A stretch of 64,000 bases of DNA from positions 2,046,001-2,110,000 of the forward strand of contig CM065651.1 in NCBI GenBank assembly GCA_033220425.1. Reading direction: 5' to 3'. A program made the translations under genes and the position numbers. Below, in pieces: positions 33,800 through 46,080 of this stretch (position 1 is its first letter; each line of letters starts with the position of its first letter). The stretch comes from Lepraria neglecta. Taxonomy: Eukaryota; Ascomycota; Lecanoromycetes; Lecanorales; Stereocaulaceae. The notes under the pieces were generated by a model. That model had not been told where the DNA came from, did not search any database, and worked only from the letters and a program-made list of their open reading frames with translations.

Positions 33800-35214
33800 T
33801 CACTGTCGTAATCCATAAGCACCGCTTCCCGGCGCCTTTGGAATTTTTGAATGCTTCCACACGTAGAATTCTTCACGCATCTCAAACAAAGTCCCTAAGT
33901 CTTGGTTGCTTCGCTTCCCGCGAAATGCCTTCCAGGCGTTGATGGAGGGTCGAACTTCCTTAAGATTCGGACGGCCATCGATTTCGAGAATCCTAATCTC
34001 TAGACTCGAAAGAATGCCTGTTTCGTGAAGGATCACGTCATCCCGGGCTACACCTCCTTTAGACTTATCTGGTTGCGGGTCCTCCTCCATGTCCTTGTCG
34101 TCCGCTGCGGACTCTTCGATTTCGGTCTTCTGCCCTGGCTGGGTGATATCCCCGTCCACGTCGACTAATGGCGATGCTACATCAACTTCTGACTTGTCCT
34201 TGTTGAGCTCCTGCTCTTCGACCTTTCTGTCAGTGTGTTCCTGCCCTTCCATCTTGATATCAGATGCAGCTTCTTCCCCCACATTGCCGTTAGTCGCACC
34301 CGGTATATGTTCGTCTTTCTCCAATACTTTGTCCTCTCCTATTGTAGTATCAGGAGCTGCCTCTTCTGTTCTATTGGCGATTAGCAAAGCCCCTTCTCCA
34401 TCGGGCTTCGCGTCTGCCTGGATTTTGAGATCGTGAGGAAGACGAGCATATTTCAGCTGGCCTGGTGGGATGGCGAATGTAAGCGTATCAGCCCCAACGG
34501 CAACGATCTGTGACCTATCAGTAAACAAGGTTCCTGCCTAGAGGTACAATGTAAAGACAATCGTACCTCGCATTCCTTCTCAACCAGAAGCTTGCCGTTG
34601 ACCGTTCTCATCGCTCTAGAGTAGCTTAGAAAGTCCCCCGCCTGGAATATCCTACTCTGAATCATTACATCCAACTTGAGCTTCGCAGATTCGCCAGCAA
34701 CCGCATGCCGGTCCAGCTTCTGCTTCTGGCCCCAGAACTCCTCGAACTGATTTTCTTTGTGTGCATCAAAGTCTCCACGTGCTCGCTCCTCCATAGCTTC
34801 AGCTGCTGCTGCCTGCCATCCCGGGTCCAGACGTCCTGTTGACAAGTCCTCTTGAAATTCACGAACACCGCGGCGGAAGTCTGCATCGTACTTGAAGAAG
34901 TCGATAGGGATAGAGTAGCCGTCTGAACTTAGAGGAACATTTGGTGGAAGACACTCGCGAAGATCGTCCCAATCTGACTTGGTAAAGTTTTCGTAGGTCT
35001 TAGGATCAGAAAGCTCTGTGTAGAGGTCTTCGTTTGCTAGAGGAGAATTTTCATTGGTGGTCAACCAGAACGGATCCTGCCGGTTTACCTTGGCTCCCCG
35101 TGGCGCAGACTGGCGCTTGTTGGGTGTTGCAGATGAGGCTTTGAGACGTTTGGGGGAGGGTTCGGAGGTCTCGTCCGAGGCTTTGGAGGTTGGCTTGCGC
35201 TTTCTAGGCGCCAT
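33800..35214 (-). CDS. ASXH-domain (Asx homology/DEUBAD) nuclear protein
   Basis: Two exons (35214-34567 and 34507-33800) give 451 residues. The N terminus is basic (MAPRKRKPTSKA, PSPKRLKASS), a likely nuclear signal. Residues 48-170 match the fungal Asx homology domain: DPFWLTTNENSPLANEDLY, YENFTKSDWDDLRECLPP, YSIPIDFFKYDADFRRGVRE and LDPGWQAAAAEAMEER. Related domains in animals (ASXL, INO80G) bind and activate chromatin deubiquitinases. The second half is acidic and low in complexity, then ends in a conserved-looking segment (INAWKAFRGKRSNQDLGTLF). It is divergent from SEC22 with a 350-bp shared upstream region. Confidence 0.8.
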
Positions 35215-35564
35215 TTCGTTGGCTTAGCGATCACATGAAGCTTTGCAAAATCATACTCCAGGATTAATGTCTCATATGAGTGACACCGTAGTCAGTAGGA
35301 CCGGAAGTGAAGAAGAAAATGACACGGAAAGACAAACGGCTCCGAACTTTAATGTCGCGCGTATTTATTTTAGACGCGTTAGCCGCGTGGAGCTCCATGA
35401 GAACAGCTGCTTTTAGCAGTTGCTTTCCAGCCTCTGCAACTGCTATTTGACTTACCTGAAGCTGAGTTGACTGTCTTGAAAGCCCAAAACCTCATCACAT
35501 ACGCTACCCTCCCACCGATAGCCCTTTAAATCCACAAAAGACCGAAGCCAGGTCCCTATTCAAG
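35215..35564. promoter_or_regulatory. divergent promoter, ASXH gene / SEC22
   Basis: The interval is 350 bp. It contains the palindrome ACGCGT at 35374-35379, identical to the core bound by MBF-type G1/S regulators in fungi, next to a GC-rich patch (tagccgcgtgg). Functional use is unproven. Confidence 0.4.
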
Positions 35565-36383
35565 ATGGTCAAGTCCACGCAGATAGCGAGGATAGATGGT
35601 AAGTACTGGGAAAACATTCCTACGAGTATCAGCAGCTGACCACTCTTCAGGCTTAATGCTGGCAGCATCGGTCGATGATGAGCAAGTACAAACCCCTGGT
35701 GCATTCGAGCTCCCGGGATAAACCCTGACCACCTGTTCATGGCAGGCAGAAGCAGAGCTCTCAGAACCCAAATCAAATGCGAAGATGATCATACGGCGGC
35801 TCAATCGAAACTCAGAACCTCAAGCTAGCATAGAAGCTGGCAAATATACCCTACAGTATACCCACTTTCTATGCTCCCGCTCAACGTTCCACTCTAACCA
35901 CTCTTTTCCGTCAGCTACCTAATACAAGACCAACTCTGCTTCCTCACCATCTGCGACAAATCTTACCCCCGAAAACTAGCCTTCACCTACCTCTCCGACC
36001 TCGCAACCGAATTCACAACCACCTACTCCTCCCAGCAATACCTCTCCCCGAGTTGCCGTCCTTACGCCTTTGTCGAATTCGACACCTTCATGCAAAGAAC
36101 AAAGAAGACATACCAAGATAGTCGCGCTTCGCAAAATCTGGATAAGCTGAATGATGAGCTAAGGGATGTGACGAAGGTGATGACGAAGAACATTGAGGAT
36201 CTGCTCTACAGAGGGGACAGTTTGGAAAGGATGGGCGATATGAGTCAGCGATTAAGGGAGGATAGTAGGAAGTACAAGAGGGCGGCAGTGAGGATAAATT
36301 GGGAGCTGCTACTGAAGCAGTATGGGCCCTTTGCAGGGGTGGGCTTTGTGATGATTGTACTTATATGGTGGAGGTTCTTTTGA
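35565..36383 (+). CDS. SEC22: R-SNARE Sec22
   Basis: Four exons (35565-35598, 35651-35685, 35746-35855, 35915-36383) give 215 residues, the usual Sec22 size. The longin domain comes first, with LMLAASVDDEQ, HYLIQDQLCFLTICDKSYPR and KLAFTYLSDLATEF. The SNARE helix follows, with LNDELRDVTKVMTKNIEDLL and the zero-layer Arg in YRGDSLERM. A C-terminal membrane anchor (FAGVGFVMIVLIWWRFF) ends it. Sec22 drives fusion of ER-to-Golgi and retrograde vesicles. Small exons at the 5' end are typical for this gene in filamentous fungi. The gene is convergent with the alpha/beta hydrolase downstream. Confidence 0.95.
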
Positions 36384-36787
36384 TAAGGGCTTTGGAGCAG
36401 TGACAGAGTGCATAAGCACGCGGTAGGGCGTCGCTGGCAAATCAATAATTTTATGTGTATGTCCCTCGCACCTTTCCTGCTCTTCATACCGCCGCGCTTC
36501 CTTGTTCGACGCTCTGATCATGCTGACCATTTTGCAGCTCCATTTCCCCATCTCAATAACCTCCAAGAGGCTTTTATCCTCTGATATTGATTGATTTGGC
36601 TCTCTAGCCTGCCCAAATTAACGTTCTTACTCACGCAGCCAAACCCTGGCCACCCCCTTTCTTTTATTCCCGCATCCCGCATTTCCACCATTTCCTTCGC
36701 TAGTTTTTCCATCAATTGCATGATTCTCTGCTCCAACCACCACAGCCATTGGCGGATTGAGCGTTTCGATCAGGTCGTTCTCAGTCA

Positions 36788-38171
36788 TTACAAAACCGTC
36801 GCAATCCACTTCTCCAACAGCTCAATGATGTCCAAGTTGTTGAGTTCGAGAAACTGCATATGTCCGTTTCCATGGATTCCTTCATCAGCGAGCTTCAAAT
36901 GCATCACATTCACGCCCGCCTGCCGTAGGAAGATCACGGTAAACTCGTCATAAGCCGCATGATAGCTTGCTTCCCCCGTCTCTAGCAGCACCGGGATTTT
37001 GGAGAGATTAACAAGCTTACGGGCAGGTTCTTGCTGCAGGATAATCCTTCTGCCATCGGCAGCCGGGTGTTCTTGGGTTTTCAGCGGTGTTTTATCATCA
37101 ATTGCGTTGTCTGTTGGTGGATCATAGCTTAGTGGGACGTTAGTGATTCCGTAGGGCTTGACGATGAGGGAGCCTTTGACAAGCACACTTTGGAATGGAG
37201 GACCACTAGGTTCAATAGCCACGATAGCTCTAACAAGCTCAGGACGAGCATCAGCCCACAGCCAGCCATGAGTACCGCCCTGAGAGTGGGTAATCAGAAT
37301 AGCTGGCCCAATACGATCAAGGAGACTAGCGCCAGCAGCCTGCATAAGAGTTTCTTCTGCGGCGTAGTCCTTCAGGGAGGGAACGGTACTGGCGTAGAAA
37401 GCGTTAAAGATCGGGTCACCCATACGGCCTGAGCCAGGCCATTGCGTATGGAGAGCTGCCTCTGGCCATTCGCCCAAGTCACGACAGGCAGTCCAACACT
37501 TTTCGGCCAATTCTGCTGAATAGGTGGTTGTTGGGCCGTTGGAGTGGTGGTAAGAAGAGCGGCCCCGGCTTGTTTGGTCGAGGAGGCAGATGGTGTAGCC
37601 ATGGTCTAGAAGCCAGGTCGCCCAACCCTTGCGGCCATCAGGGGTGTTGAGGAAGTTCTAGTGGCAAGGGAGGTCAGCGCGAGGATCTCAATTATTATAG
37701 ACGGGTTACTGTATGTGTGAACCGTGGAACATGGAAAAAATGCCTGATAGGGATAAAGTGAAGATCATGCCCTTAGGAACGGCAACCCATTCATGGTTTT
37801 TGAGTATCTGCTCTCTTCTACGATCGCACGCGCTTCTTCCCCAAGGAGATGGAAGAGGATCCCATGTTAATGCGTGCTTGCCCGCTTTTTTCAAATGATC
37901 GAACTGCACATGGTAGAAAACGGCTAGAGTTTACCGTTCCCGACTGACCTGCTCCCTGAATAAAGACGAGAGGCCATGCGTGCTTCGCACCGCCGATTGG
38001 CGTCAATTGCTCCACATACATCTGGTCCGTAAACACATGCTCGCCGTTGCCATTCTCGTCGGCTCTATACTGGCCGCCTACATAGAAATAGCATCGATGG
38101 TATGGCGATTCTGCTGTGGCCGGGGTGAATTTAGAAGTCGAGAATCTTTCCGCTGCAGAAGGTATGAGCAT
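36788..38171 (-). CDS. alpha/beta hydrolase (esterase-like)
   Basis: Two exons (38171-37935 and 37657-36788) give about 368 residues. Family landmarks are SPYHRCYFYVGGQY, PLVFIQGAGQSGT joining to NFLNTPDGRKGW across the intron, HTQWPGSGRMGDPIFNAFY, the nucleophile elbow ITHSQGGTHGWL, and the catalytic His in GIHGNGHMQFLE. This is a widespread fungal group of putative esterases, often secreted. The start at 38171 lacks an obvious signal peptide. A short leader exon further upstream is possible, since a CTGCAG acceptor-like site precedes AERFSTSKFTPA. The substrate is unknown. Confidence 0.8.
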
Positions 38172-38572
38172 TGTTCAATCAAGTTATTCTAGGGTATTTG
38201 CACCATTTAAAGCCATGCTCTGCGTGGTGGATGTCCCGCAATGTTTGACGTTAAGTTGACGGAAATCGATGATGATGTGCTTTTTCGAGGTCAGCAGCGT
38301 TGCGACTGAAGCTGCATAAGCGAGGAGGTTGAAGGCGGCCTATCCTCATCACGACCAAGCCTTCTTTTCGGTCATCCTCTCGCTCTACTATCTAGCCTTT
38401 TGCTGTTTCTATTGGTACTAACCCCTTTCTTTGGCTTGTATTTTGCTCTTGCAGATTTTACAAGCTATCCATGTTAGCCTCCACTGATATTGTTTGAGTT
38501 TTAGTCGTCCTGATTTAAATTCGGAGCTGGTAGTATATACGTTTGTTTTCACGTTGTGGGAACTTTTTAATC
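38172..38572. other. intergenic, no gene seen
   Basis: Pyrimidine-rich sequence with no reading frame of note. It may include the promoter of the hydrolase. Confidence 0.35.
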
Positions 38573-39640
38573 CTCGTTTATGATCGAGCTGTCATTCCAG
38601 AGGTCAATGACTGCTGCTGTGGTGCCTGGCACCTTGAATTTCACGTTGGAGACTTCCCCACTTTTTCGTGCTGCGATAGGGCAACACGGAACCCTCAATT
38701 CACTTCATAGTCTTCTAGCCTTTTCGGCTTCATAGCAAGCACCCATTATTAAGCCCCGCATGTCTGAGGCAGACGAGATTGGTGACCTCGACGACATCCA
38801 AAAAGGCTGCCCGTCATGGACCCCCGGTCTCCCTTTTGCATCATACCAGGCCTTTGGCAAGACCTTTTTCAAATGCAGACATTGCACGCACTATTGAACG
38901 AAGACTCCCTGACAACCTCCCTCCTCAAATACTAAGATAGCGCCGTCACCAATCAAAAAACAACTGCTCATGCTACTAGGGAATTGGATGTACGGGCAAG
39001 GAATCATTGGCCAAGATGCTTTACCACAGATTTCATGGGTCTTCAAGGCCGTCCATTTGTCAAACGCTTTGAGCAGGAAGATAGATGCATGTTTGTTGAT
39101 GGAATGGATTGCCCTAGACCCATATTGGCATGTTCCGTGGAGTCTACAGCTAGGGACTGCGGTGGCGCTGCCGGATTGTGCTGATCCTGTTTCGTACCAA
39201 CAGATCGAGGATACAAAACAGGACAACCGGAGGAGCAAAATGCATGGTAAGGGTCATTATTGTAAGTCTTGTACGGGCTTGTCTAGGAGATTTATGGTAC
39301 TAAGGACAGTGAAATAGATATCAGAACCTTAGACTTCCCCTTCACGCCTCGAGGCTTCCTTGCTGTAACTGATATGATGGCTTATTGGGACAACTTCGAT
39401 ATTAACAGCGACATCTTTGTATATGCGAAGCTGGAGCACCAGTTCTTGTATCGAAATTTGGGCTGGGAGGATCTTGGCGACTGTCCTTTTCCGTTGCCTA
39501 CCCCAGGGACGGATGTTCCTTATAGCCTGCACACTTTCGTACGCCGTGGCATCATCCATATGGCCAGTGCGGTGGCTGCAGTACTAAGTAGCGAAGCCGC
39601 AGTGGATCTGTCCGGTGATAAATATTGGGTAGTTGACTGA
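38573..39640 (+). pseudogene. unrecognised gene, probably broken
   Basis: The last part (from about 39316 to 39640) reads convincingly as protein: LDFPFTPRGFLAVTDMMAYW, then YAKLEHQFLYRNLGWEDLG and FVRRGIIHMASAVAAVLSSE, ending WVVD. Upstream pieces also look coding (SWTPGLPFASYQAFGKTFFK near 38815, and DALPQISWVFKAVHLSNALS near 39018). They lie in different frames, and I cannot connect them all with introns. Either several introns are missed or the gene is decaying. I do not know the family. Confidence 0.35.
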
Positions 39641-40075
39641 TGGGTAAAGACCTCTCAATGAAATGATAATGTTGATCACCTACCAGGGTAGCTAGACCGT
39701 TGTATTGGGTAAAAATCATGTGCATATAGTACCCTTTTCGATATTGAGTTCTTACGCGTTACCGCTAGTTGAAACTTTCACTAGCGCCGTAAAAATTCTG
39801 TTGTCGTCATCTTGCACAATTTCTATCCTCTGCATACTCCGGTCTGATACCATAAAGATTTGATACATTACCAAATCATTCCTGTAGCGTAAACTCATGA
39901 CCTACTACCTGTGTATGAACAATAGAGCGGGGTTTGCCCTCATTCAGATACTTACTTCAACCGTATTTTCTATATATCTGCATTTCATCATGTGATATAT
40001 TGGGTTTCGCTACGATACCACACATCTGCTTCTAATGTTCTAGTATCTTTCAGCATACAACCGAAACGAAGGACC
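39641..40075. other. intergenic, upstream of aminodeoxychorismate synthase
   Basis: AT-rich promoter-like stretch. An open frame continues upstream of the chosen start to 39992, but no ATG lies in it. Confidence 0.4.
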
Positions 40076-42805
40076 ATGCCACATGCGTTCCCTGCCCGCA
40101 TTTTGTTCATCGATGCTTACGATTCTTTCACAAACAACATCATCTCCTTATTGGAAACTCGACTCCATGTCGAAGTTACAGTCATCAAGATTGATGATCA
40201 CATCGACGACTTCGCAACATTCCTGAAGCCATTCGCAGCAGTCGCCGCGGGGCCTGGCCCAGGAGACCCGAGAAACTTAAAAGATGTGGGCTTATTTCGA
40301 GAGCTATGGCAGCTCGATGAACATGATGTGCTTCCTGTGCTGGGGATTTGCCTTGGCTTCCAAAGCCTAGTGCACGCTTTTGGAGGAACAATCCAGCGCC
40401 TGCCGGAGCCTAGGCATGGAGTTCTTAGAAACGTCGCTTCTCATGGTGAATCCATCTTCGACGGTGTTCATCAGGTGGAAACAGTCCAGTACCACTCTCT
40501 TCATGCCTGTCTGGGGTATGATCGCAATGCAGAACATGAGGATCTGTGGAAGCCGTCTTCAGCATGCCCTGATCTGATGCCTTTGGCTTGGGATTTTGAT
40601 TTCGATAATATTCAAGTTGGAGATGTTACATCTGAGACGTCGTTTGGAACTCCGGGGCGAGTTCTGATGGCTGTACAGCATGTCTCGAAACCATTCTATG
40701 GCCTACAGTTCCACGCCGAATCTATTTGCTCCGAAGAGAATGCGCAGAAGATCATTGATACCTGGTGGGCGACTGCTCGGAGGTGGAAGAAAGGTTCAAA
40801 TAACGTTCATCCTGCCCCTAATTTCAAACATCTAGAGACATTCGAGAAAGCATGCTTGCCGGACGAGAATCCTAAGGCGGCTGCGCAATCAAGGCTTTTG
40901 GAACAAAGAACAATACATGATGACCTACGAATGGCGTTGCAGCCAACCAACAGAAGGATGGATGGAAGAAGACTGGAATCTAACTGTCGAAAAGACTTTG
41001 CGAAAGGTCACAACCCTATCAACAATGCTTCATGTATTCACCGAAAGCATATAATCGAAGTCAGTACAAGAGTAGTAGGTAGCCGGGGTTGGACCATTCC
41101 CCGTATTTGCGAGGTCTTGGGCTTGACCAAAGGGAATTCAATCATCCTAGACTCCGAGAACCACATAAAAGAAGATGTTGGTGCACACAGTATCATTGGA
41201 ATCATAAGACCAGAATCGCTACGATTTGAATACAACGTTGGCACCTTCACGGCTCGAACGAGCTGCAATAGACAGACATCGAATGTGGATCTTGCTCAAT
41301 ACGAGGGTGGTATCTTTGCATACCTCAAAAGCTTCATGAGACAGTATCAGGTCAGTTGCTCGCACACGGAAATACCGTTCTGGGGCGGGCTGATGGGCTA
41401 TATCAGCTACGAGGCTTGTCTGGAGACTATTGGTATTGAGGCAGAGCGCAATATTGGGCCCAGAAACGCATTTCAAAGACCAGATCTAGGCTTCGTCTTC
41501 GTCGAGCGAAGTATCGTGCTGGAACATCTCCACGGGACGATGTACATCCAAACCATCAGACCCAACGACGATGATTGGCTTGAAAAAACAGCGTCACTGT
41601 TGTCGAAACGCGCTTGGGATCTTCTGCCGCGTGCTTCGTATGAACATCCCTACTGTTCATCCTCACCTACACCTATACCTGCTCAAATATCCTTGCCTGA
41701 TGAGACAACCTACAAATCACAAGTCCGCGCATGTCAGGACTCTATCAGGGCGGGTGATTCCTACGAGCTTTGCCTCACAACTCAAGCAACCATCAAGACC
41801 GCATCCAGACAAGAATCATGGTCCCTCTACTGCCGGCTGCGAGAGTTGAATCCATCACCCTTCTCCGCATACGTCTGCCTCGGCCAATTGACACTCCTGT
41901 CAAGTTCACCCGAACGCTTCCTCAGCTGGTCTCGTCCCAAAAGAACAAAAGCAAATAGCACCTGGCATAACGGTGAATGGAGTGACAAAGCTTCGACATG
42001 TCAGTTTCGTCCTATCAAAGGCACGGTGAAGAAGCGGACTTCACCGGACCAGCTGTCTCTCACAGTGGCAGAAGCGACGAAGTTACTCTCCACTACGAAG
42101 GAACGCGCAGAGAATCTGATGATTGTCGATCTGATACGACATGACCTACACGGCGTGGTGGGCTCTGGGAATGTGACTGTGCCGAAGTTGATGGTTGTGG
42201 AGGAGTATGCTACGCTTTTCCAGCTCGTTAGCGTCATCGAAGGAAACCTGGTCATTGACGATAGCGATGACGAGGAGGACGTTGAAGACGATGCATTTGT
42301 CTCCGAGACAGCTAGTGACCATTCTGCTGGCAGCTCTTCCTCCACTACAGATTCCGCTTCTCCAGAACACGATGCAGAGCCAACAACTAGTGGAAAACGT
42401 TACAGCAAAACAGGCATTGACGTCCTCGCATCCTCCCTTCCCCCGGGCAGCATGACCGGCGCTCCTAAAATCCGCTCCTGCCAGCTCCTGCGGCAACTCG
42501 AAAACCGGCAACGGGGTATCTACTCCGGCGTAGTAGGCTACATGGACGTATGCGGTGGTGGAGATTTCAGCGTTGTTATTAGGAGTGTTGTGCGGTGGGA
42601 TAGAGAGAATGCGGATGATGGTGGCGCTCTTGAGAAGGGTAGGGGAGTTGGAGGACAAGGAAATGGGGAGGGAGAGGGAGATGAGTGGACTATTGGTGCC
42701 GGCGGCGCGGTAACGAGTTTGAGCACTGAGGATGGGGAATGGGAGGAGATGCAGGTGAAGTTGAGGAGTACGTTGCGTTTGTTCCAAACGGAGGAAGGGA
42801 AGTAG
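40076..42805 (+). CDS. aminodeoxychorismate synthase (PabA-PabB fusion)
   Basis: A single exon encodes about 910 residues. The N-terminal glutamine amidotransferase shows FIDAYDSFTNNI, AGPGPGDPRN, the Cys nucleophile in GICLGFQS, and the His-Glu pair in GLQFHAESICS. The C-terminal chorismate-binding part shows GDSYELCLTTQ, SPERFLSW, FRPIKGTVKKR (with the PIKGT lysine typical of PabB rather than anthranilate synthase), ERAENLMIVDLIRHDL, LPPGSMTGAPKIRS and YSGVVGYMD. The enzyme converts chorismate and glutamine to 4-amino-4-deoxychorismate for p-aminobenzoate and folate. An acidic/Ser-rich insert of about 55 residues (from DDSDDEEDVEDD) interrupts the PabB domain, and a second Gly-rich one lies near the end. 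The first ATG in frame was used. Confidence 0.93.
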   Translation: MPHAFPARILFIDAYDSFTNNIISLLETRLHVEVTVIKIDDHIDDFATFLKPFAAVAAGPGPGDPRNLKDVGLFRELWQLDEHDVLPVLGICLGFQSLVHAFGGTIQRLPEPRHGVLRNVASHGESIFDGVHQVETVQYHSLHACLGYDRNAEHEDLWKPSSACPDLMPLAWDFDFDNIQVGDVTSETSFGTPGRVLMAVQHVSKPFYGLQFHAESICSEENAQKIIDTWWATARRWKKGSNNVHPAPNFKHLETFEKACLPDENPKAAAQSRLLEQRTIHDDLRMALQPTNRRMDGRRLESNCRKDFAKGHNPINNASCIHRKHIIEVSTRVVGSRGWTIPRICEVLGLTKGNSIILDSENHIKEDVGAHSIIGIIRPESLRFEYNVGTFTARTSCNRQTSNVDLAQYEGGIFAYLKSFMRQYQVSCSHTEIPFWGGLMGYISYEACLETIGIEAERNIGPRNAFQRPDLGFVFVERSIVLEHLHGTMYIQTIRPNDDDWLEKTASLLSKRAWDLLPRASYEHPYCSSSPTPIPAQISLPDETTYKSQVRACQDSIRAGDSYELCLTTQATIKTASRQESWSLYCRLRELNPSPFSAYVCLGQLTLLSSSPERFLSWSRPKRTKANSTWHNGEWSDKASTCQFRPIKGTVKKRTSPDQLSLTVAEATKLLSTTKERAENLMIVDLIRHDLHGVVGSGNVTVPKLMVVEEYATLFQLVSVIEGNLVIDDSDDEEDVEDDAFVSETASDHSAGSSSSTTDSASPEHDAEPTTSGKRYSKTGIDVLASSLPPGSMTGAPKIRSCQLLRQLENRQRGIYSGVVGYMDVCGGGDFSVVIRSVVRWDRENADDGGALEKGRGVGGQGNGEGEGDEWTIGAGGAVTSLSTEDGEWEEMQVKLRSTLRLFQTEEGK

Positions 42806-43639
42806 CACCTAGCTACGGATGGGTATTTTATGTGTGATTAACTTTTTGCATGTGGGAGGACATCAACTCATAGTTGGTCTGAGGGTTGGGTTCAACATCT
42901 CAATTTCAACACCTCGATTGGATAGAAATAAATATAGAAAACGGCATCAACCAGCCAAATCAATGACATAGACTCAGCACATGCAGTGCTTCGTCCAAAT
43001 ATGGCACCAAGCCAATCACTGAGGCTTCTTGAAGGAACGAATCTGCATGAAAACGCACTACTGTTCCCCAGTTACATCATGCTGGTGAAAAAACTTCATT
43101 CGATAATTGCTGTGGGCAGTATCCCTGCGATCCGACATTCGCGAAGCGGCGGAGCCATTTATTAGATTCGAGCAATAAGACCACGCTCCTGGAAGGAGCG
43201 CATCACTCGTGCGAGGAATTTCAATGACCCATTCTCCATGATCCTAGTTGCTGACGTCAGCCGGGCGCTTCATCTGTTCTTACCGTCAGCTGATTTTATC
43301 CATAGATGTAGGCATGAGACACGAACGTTATCGTTGGGCAACGAGCTGAAAGGTGCTGAAGTGGGACATTTCATCATACTCACTTCCTAGCAGCAATTGA
43401 TAGGATTGGTCAATCTGTGGTCGGCCTGGTTTAGTCACTCGCTTCCCATGGGCCTTGATTGAGCCTATCATCAGCTGCTGCTGGTCAATGGAAGCTAACG
43501 CCCGTCTCAAGACGCAACGACATCATTCTGTGCATGAGTAGCAGCTTGCTATTGGTGGAGCTGGTGGTCCAGACACAATTTAGTAGGCGTGCAACTCTTA
43601 ATCGCGCAGGATGTTGTATTCAAAAGCTATCATTGCTTG
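42806..43639. other. intergenic, no gene seen
   Basis: 3' flank of two convergent genes. Only short frames without family resemblance. Confidence 0.4.
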
Positions 43640-45168
43640 TCACCTCGTTTTGGCGGTAGGTGGGCTCCAAAAACTCCCCGGTATGAGTGAAGAAGATACA
43701 ACGGTGGGCTTGTCGAAGGCAGCAAGGGATTCGCCATTGGTCGTACCAAAAGGCACCAGACCGCCATCTTGCAATCCAGTTGTCGTTAATGGATCAGAAC
43801 AGAAGATGGTCAAGAACTTGTCAACAACATCCCGCATGAGTTCCTGGCTGATAATCTGAGCACCGAAATGCCTTCGGAAAGTGAACGTTGCAGCTTTGAA
43901 AGTCTGGTGGTATACGAGCTTGTATTCGTCTTCGGCCTCACTAAAAGGCGCAGGATCTCCTGCTGAAGTTGCAGTGTTCGGCCGCTCATCCAAGGTCGGC
44001 CGTTTGCCTAGCTTCTTCCGTTGTTGCAGGCCATGTAGACGCATACCAGCCATGACAACCTTGGTCAGCGCAGCCTTGTTCTGTAGGGCAAACCCGCCTT
44101 CCGTATCAGAGAGGGTGGGACTATCCCGCGGCGAGATTGCACTTTCGACGCGATGAAGAGATGAGCGCTTGCCATTAGCCAATGGTCCCGAGCGTGAAGC
44201 TGCCCGGGGGTAATCTGAGCTTGCGATAGACATGATGGTAGACGCTCTTGTGAGGCTTCTCCGCCCGGCAGGGCCTTTCTGTGGCAGGGATGGCGTCTCC
44301 AGCTCTTCACGCTCAATGTTTTGTGGCAAGCCATGTTGGGAAAGCGGGCGATCAATTCCAGCCATTGCTTTGGAGATACTTTCTCCACCTCGCCCTTTGA
44401 GTTTCCTTCTTTTCTGTGTGGCATCTTCAAATAGCAATGAGAGACTTTGGCGCTTCTGATGTGCCGTCTTTTCGTCATGAGGTTGACCAAGTCCATGTGG
44501 CAGGAAGCAAGCCTCTCTCGGAGTTGTGCACTCCTCTGGAGGCGGCGATGACAGCCCGGCTGCTCGCTCTGCACGACCAAAGATCTTCGAGCACAATGGC
44601 AGAGCGTAGACCTTGATATTCGGAAGGCTTCCAGGGAGTGACTCTAAAAGGTGCTCGTCGGGTGGAGCTGGCAAGGAATATGCTGGCGGAGTAGGCAGGG
44701 TGGTCACATTCGTCTCCATTGCGGCGTAGAGCAGCACTTCTGTTATAGAATTATCTCGACCCTGCCCATTCTCTCCACTTTCGACTCGTAATAGTATGCC
44801 GTGGTCCGACTGGCCCCCAAGGCGAGACCACCACGGTTCGATGGGAATGTCATCCTGATACGGAGAATCTTCCTGAGCTAGTACTATCCCTCTAAGCCAT
44901 CCTAATGTAGCTTCGTTGTCGGAGGATACTTCCAGAGAAGGTCCTGCGGCGAGATACAGTGGGATTCCTGGCACGTGTACGAGGGAAAGATAACATAGCT
45001 TCGCATCTTGAGGGAAAAGGCCGCGCGCGTGTTGGTTGAAAGTCCAGAGGTGGATACCTGTCAATGGATAATCAGCATTTATGCACTCTCTACTGAGACA
45101 TACGTACCTTCAATCCTTACTGCTGGATCATCAGTCGTGATTGTTCCACTCCATACTTCCATAATCAT
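43640..45168 (-). CDS. SLD7-like DNA replication protein
   Basis: A short first exon (45168-45108, MIMEVWSGTITTDDP) joins in phase to 45057-43640 (GIHLWTFNQHARG), giving 492 residues. The C-terminal block (EYKLVYHQTFKAATFTFRR, then the helix ELMRDVVDKFLTIFCSDPL) resembles the C-terminal domain of Sld7. In yeast, Sld7 binds Sld3 and helps load Cdc45 at replication origins. Between the two ends lies a long Ser/Pro/Arg-rich region with likely phosphorylation and nuclear signals (TQKRRKLKGRGG). The assignment rests mainly on the C-terminal block and overall layout, so it is a moderate-confidence family call. Confidence 0.6.
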
Positions 45169-46080
45169 TGCGGCATTGCCCTTGTGAGCGCTCTCTAATT
45201 GGGCGCCAATTGCTTGAGCATCGTGGTGGGGCTATCGAAGAAGACGATGACTAGCTACACCTCTCGAACCAAACGAGAACAACCCAATGCACTGCAAAGT
45301 GGATAACAAACGCGTGGGGAGAATTGACGGCAAGGTTTCGCCATATGCCAAGATAATAACCCTAGCCCTAATCTGCTGTGGAGTGTGGGCAACTTCTAAG
45401 TAGGACCTCATCCATCTAGATTTCAAAATTTACGAGCTTGGACCCGTACCATAGACTCCGACTGCTGCTCTCTAGACGGATCGCTTGGGCGGATAACTCG
45501 CATGTATCAAGAATTAACACAGCCCCAACAGCCATCTATTCTGACAGGCTGCCACTGCAGACAAAAACAAATGCTACCTCAGATATAATGATACAAATTG
45601 TCCCAAATCCGCTTCTAACTCCCAAAATGAGCAGATCCATGCTGGCCCATCGGTAACCAAGCTCAATATTGAACGATCAAGTACAATCATTTGCTACGAG
45701 TCATTGGCTACGTCCCATAAGCAGCCCCGATTGACCTCGACTGCATGAGTCAATGCTGTCAGCTCTTATCAGCGTGAGACTAGCCTTACAACTTGAACAA
45801 GACATCGTCAATATATTAGCTGCAACAGAGATGATGCTGCAAGATCCTGAAATAACTGTCCTGCTGACGGTCTCGCCGGGCAGCGTACGCCAGAGCTCAG
45901 CTTTGGCAAACTTCAATGTTTGCATGCACAGCTGAAAAACATTTCCAGTAATCTCGCATTCAACAGCTAAGTTCTTGACATGGTCTACATAAGATTACAG
46001 TTTCATCTTCGTTTTCCTTGACATGGAAAAGCAACATTCCCTTTGTCCAACGAGCCCCTCCGCATACATATACCTACATT
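45169..46080. other. intergenic, no gene seen
   Basis: Between two start sites facing apart. No domain-bearing frame found on either strand. Confidence 0.4.
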
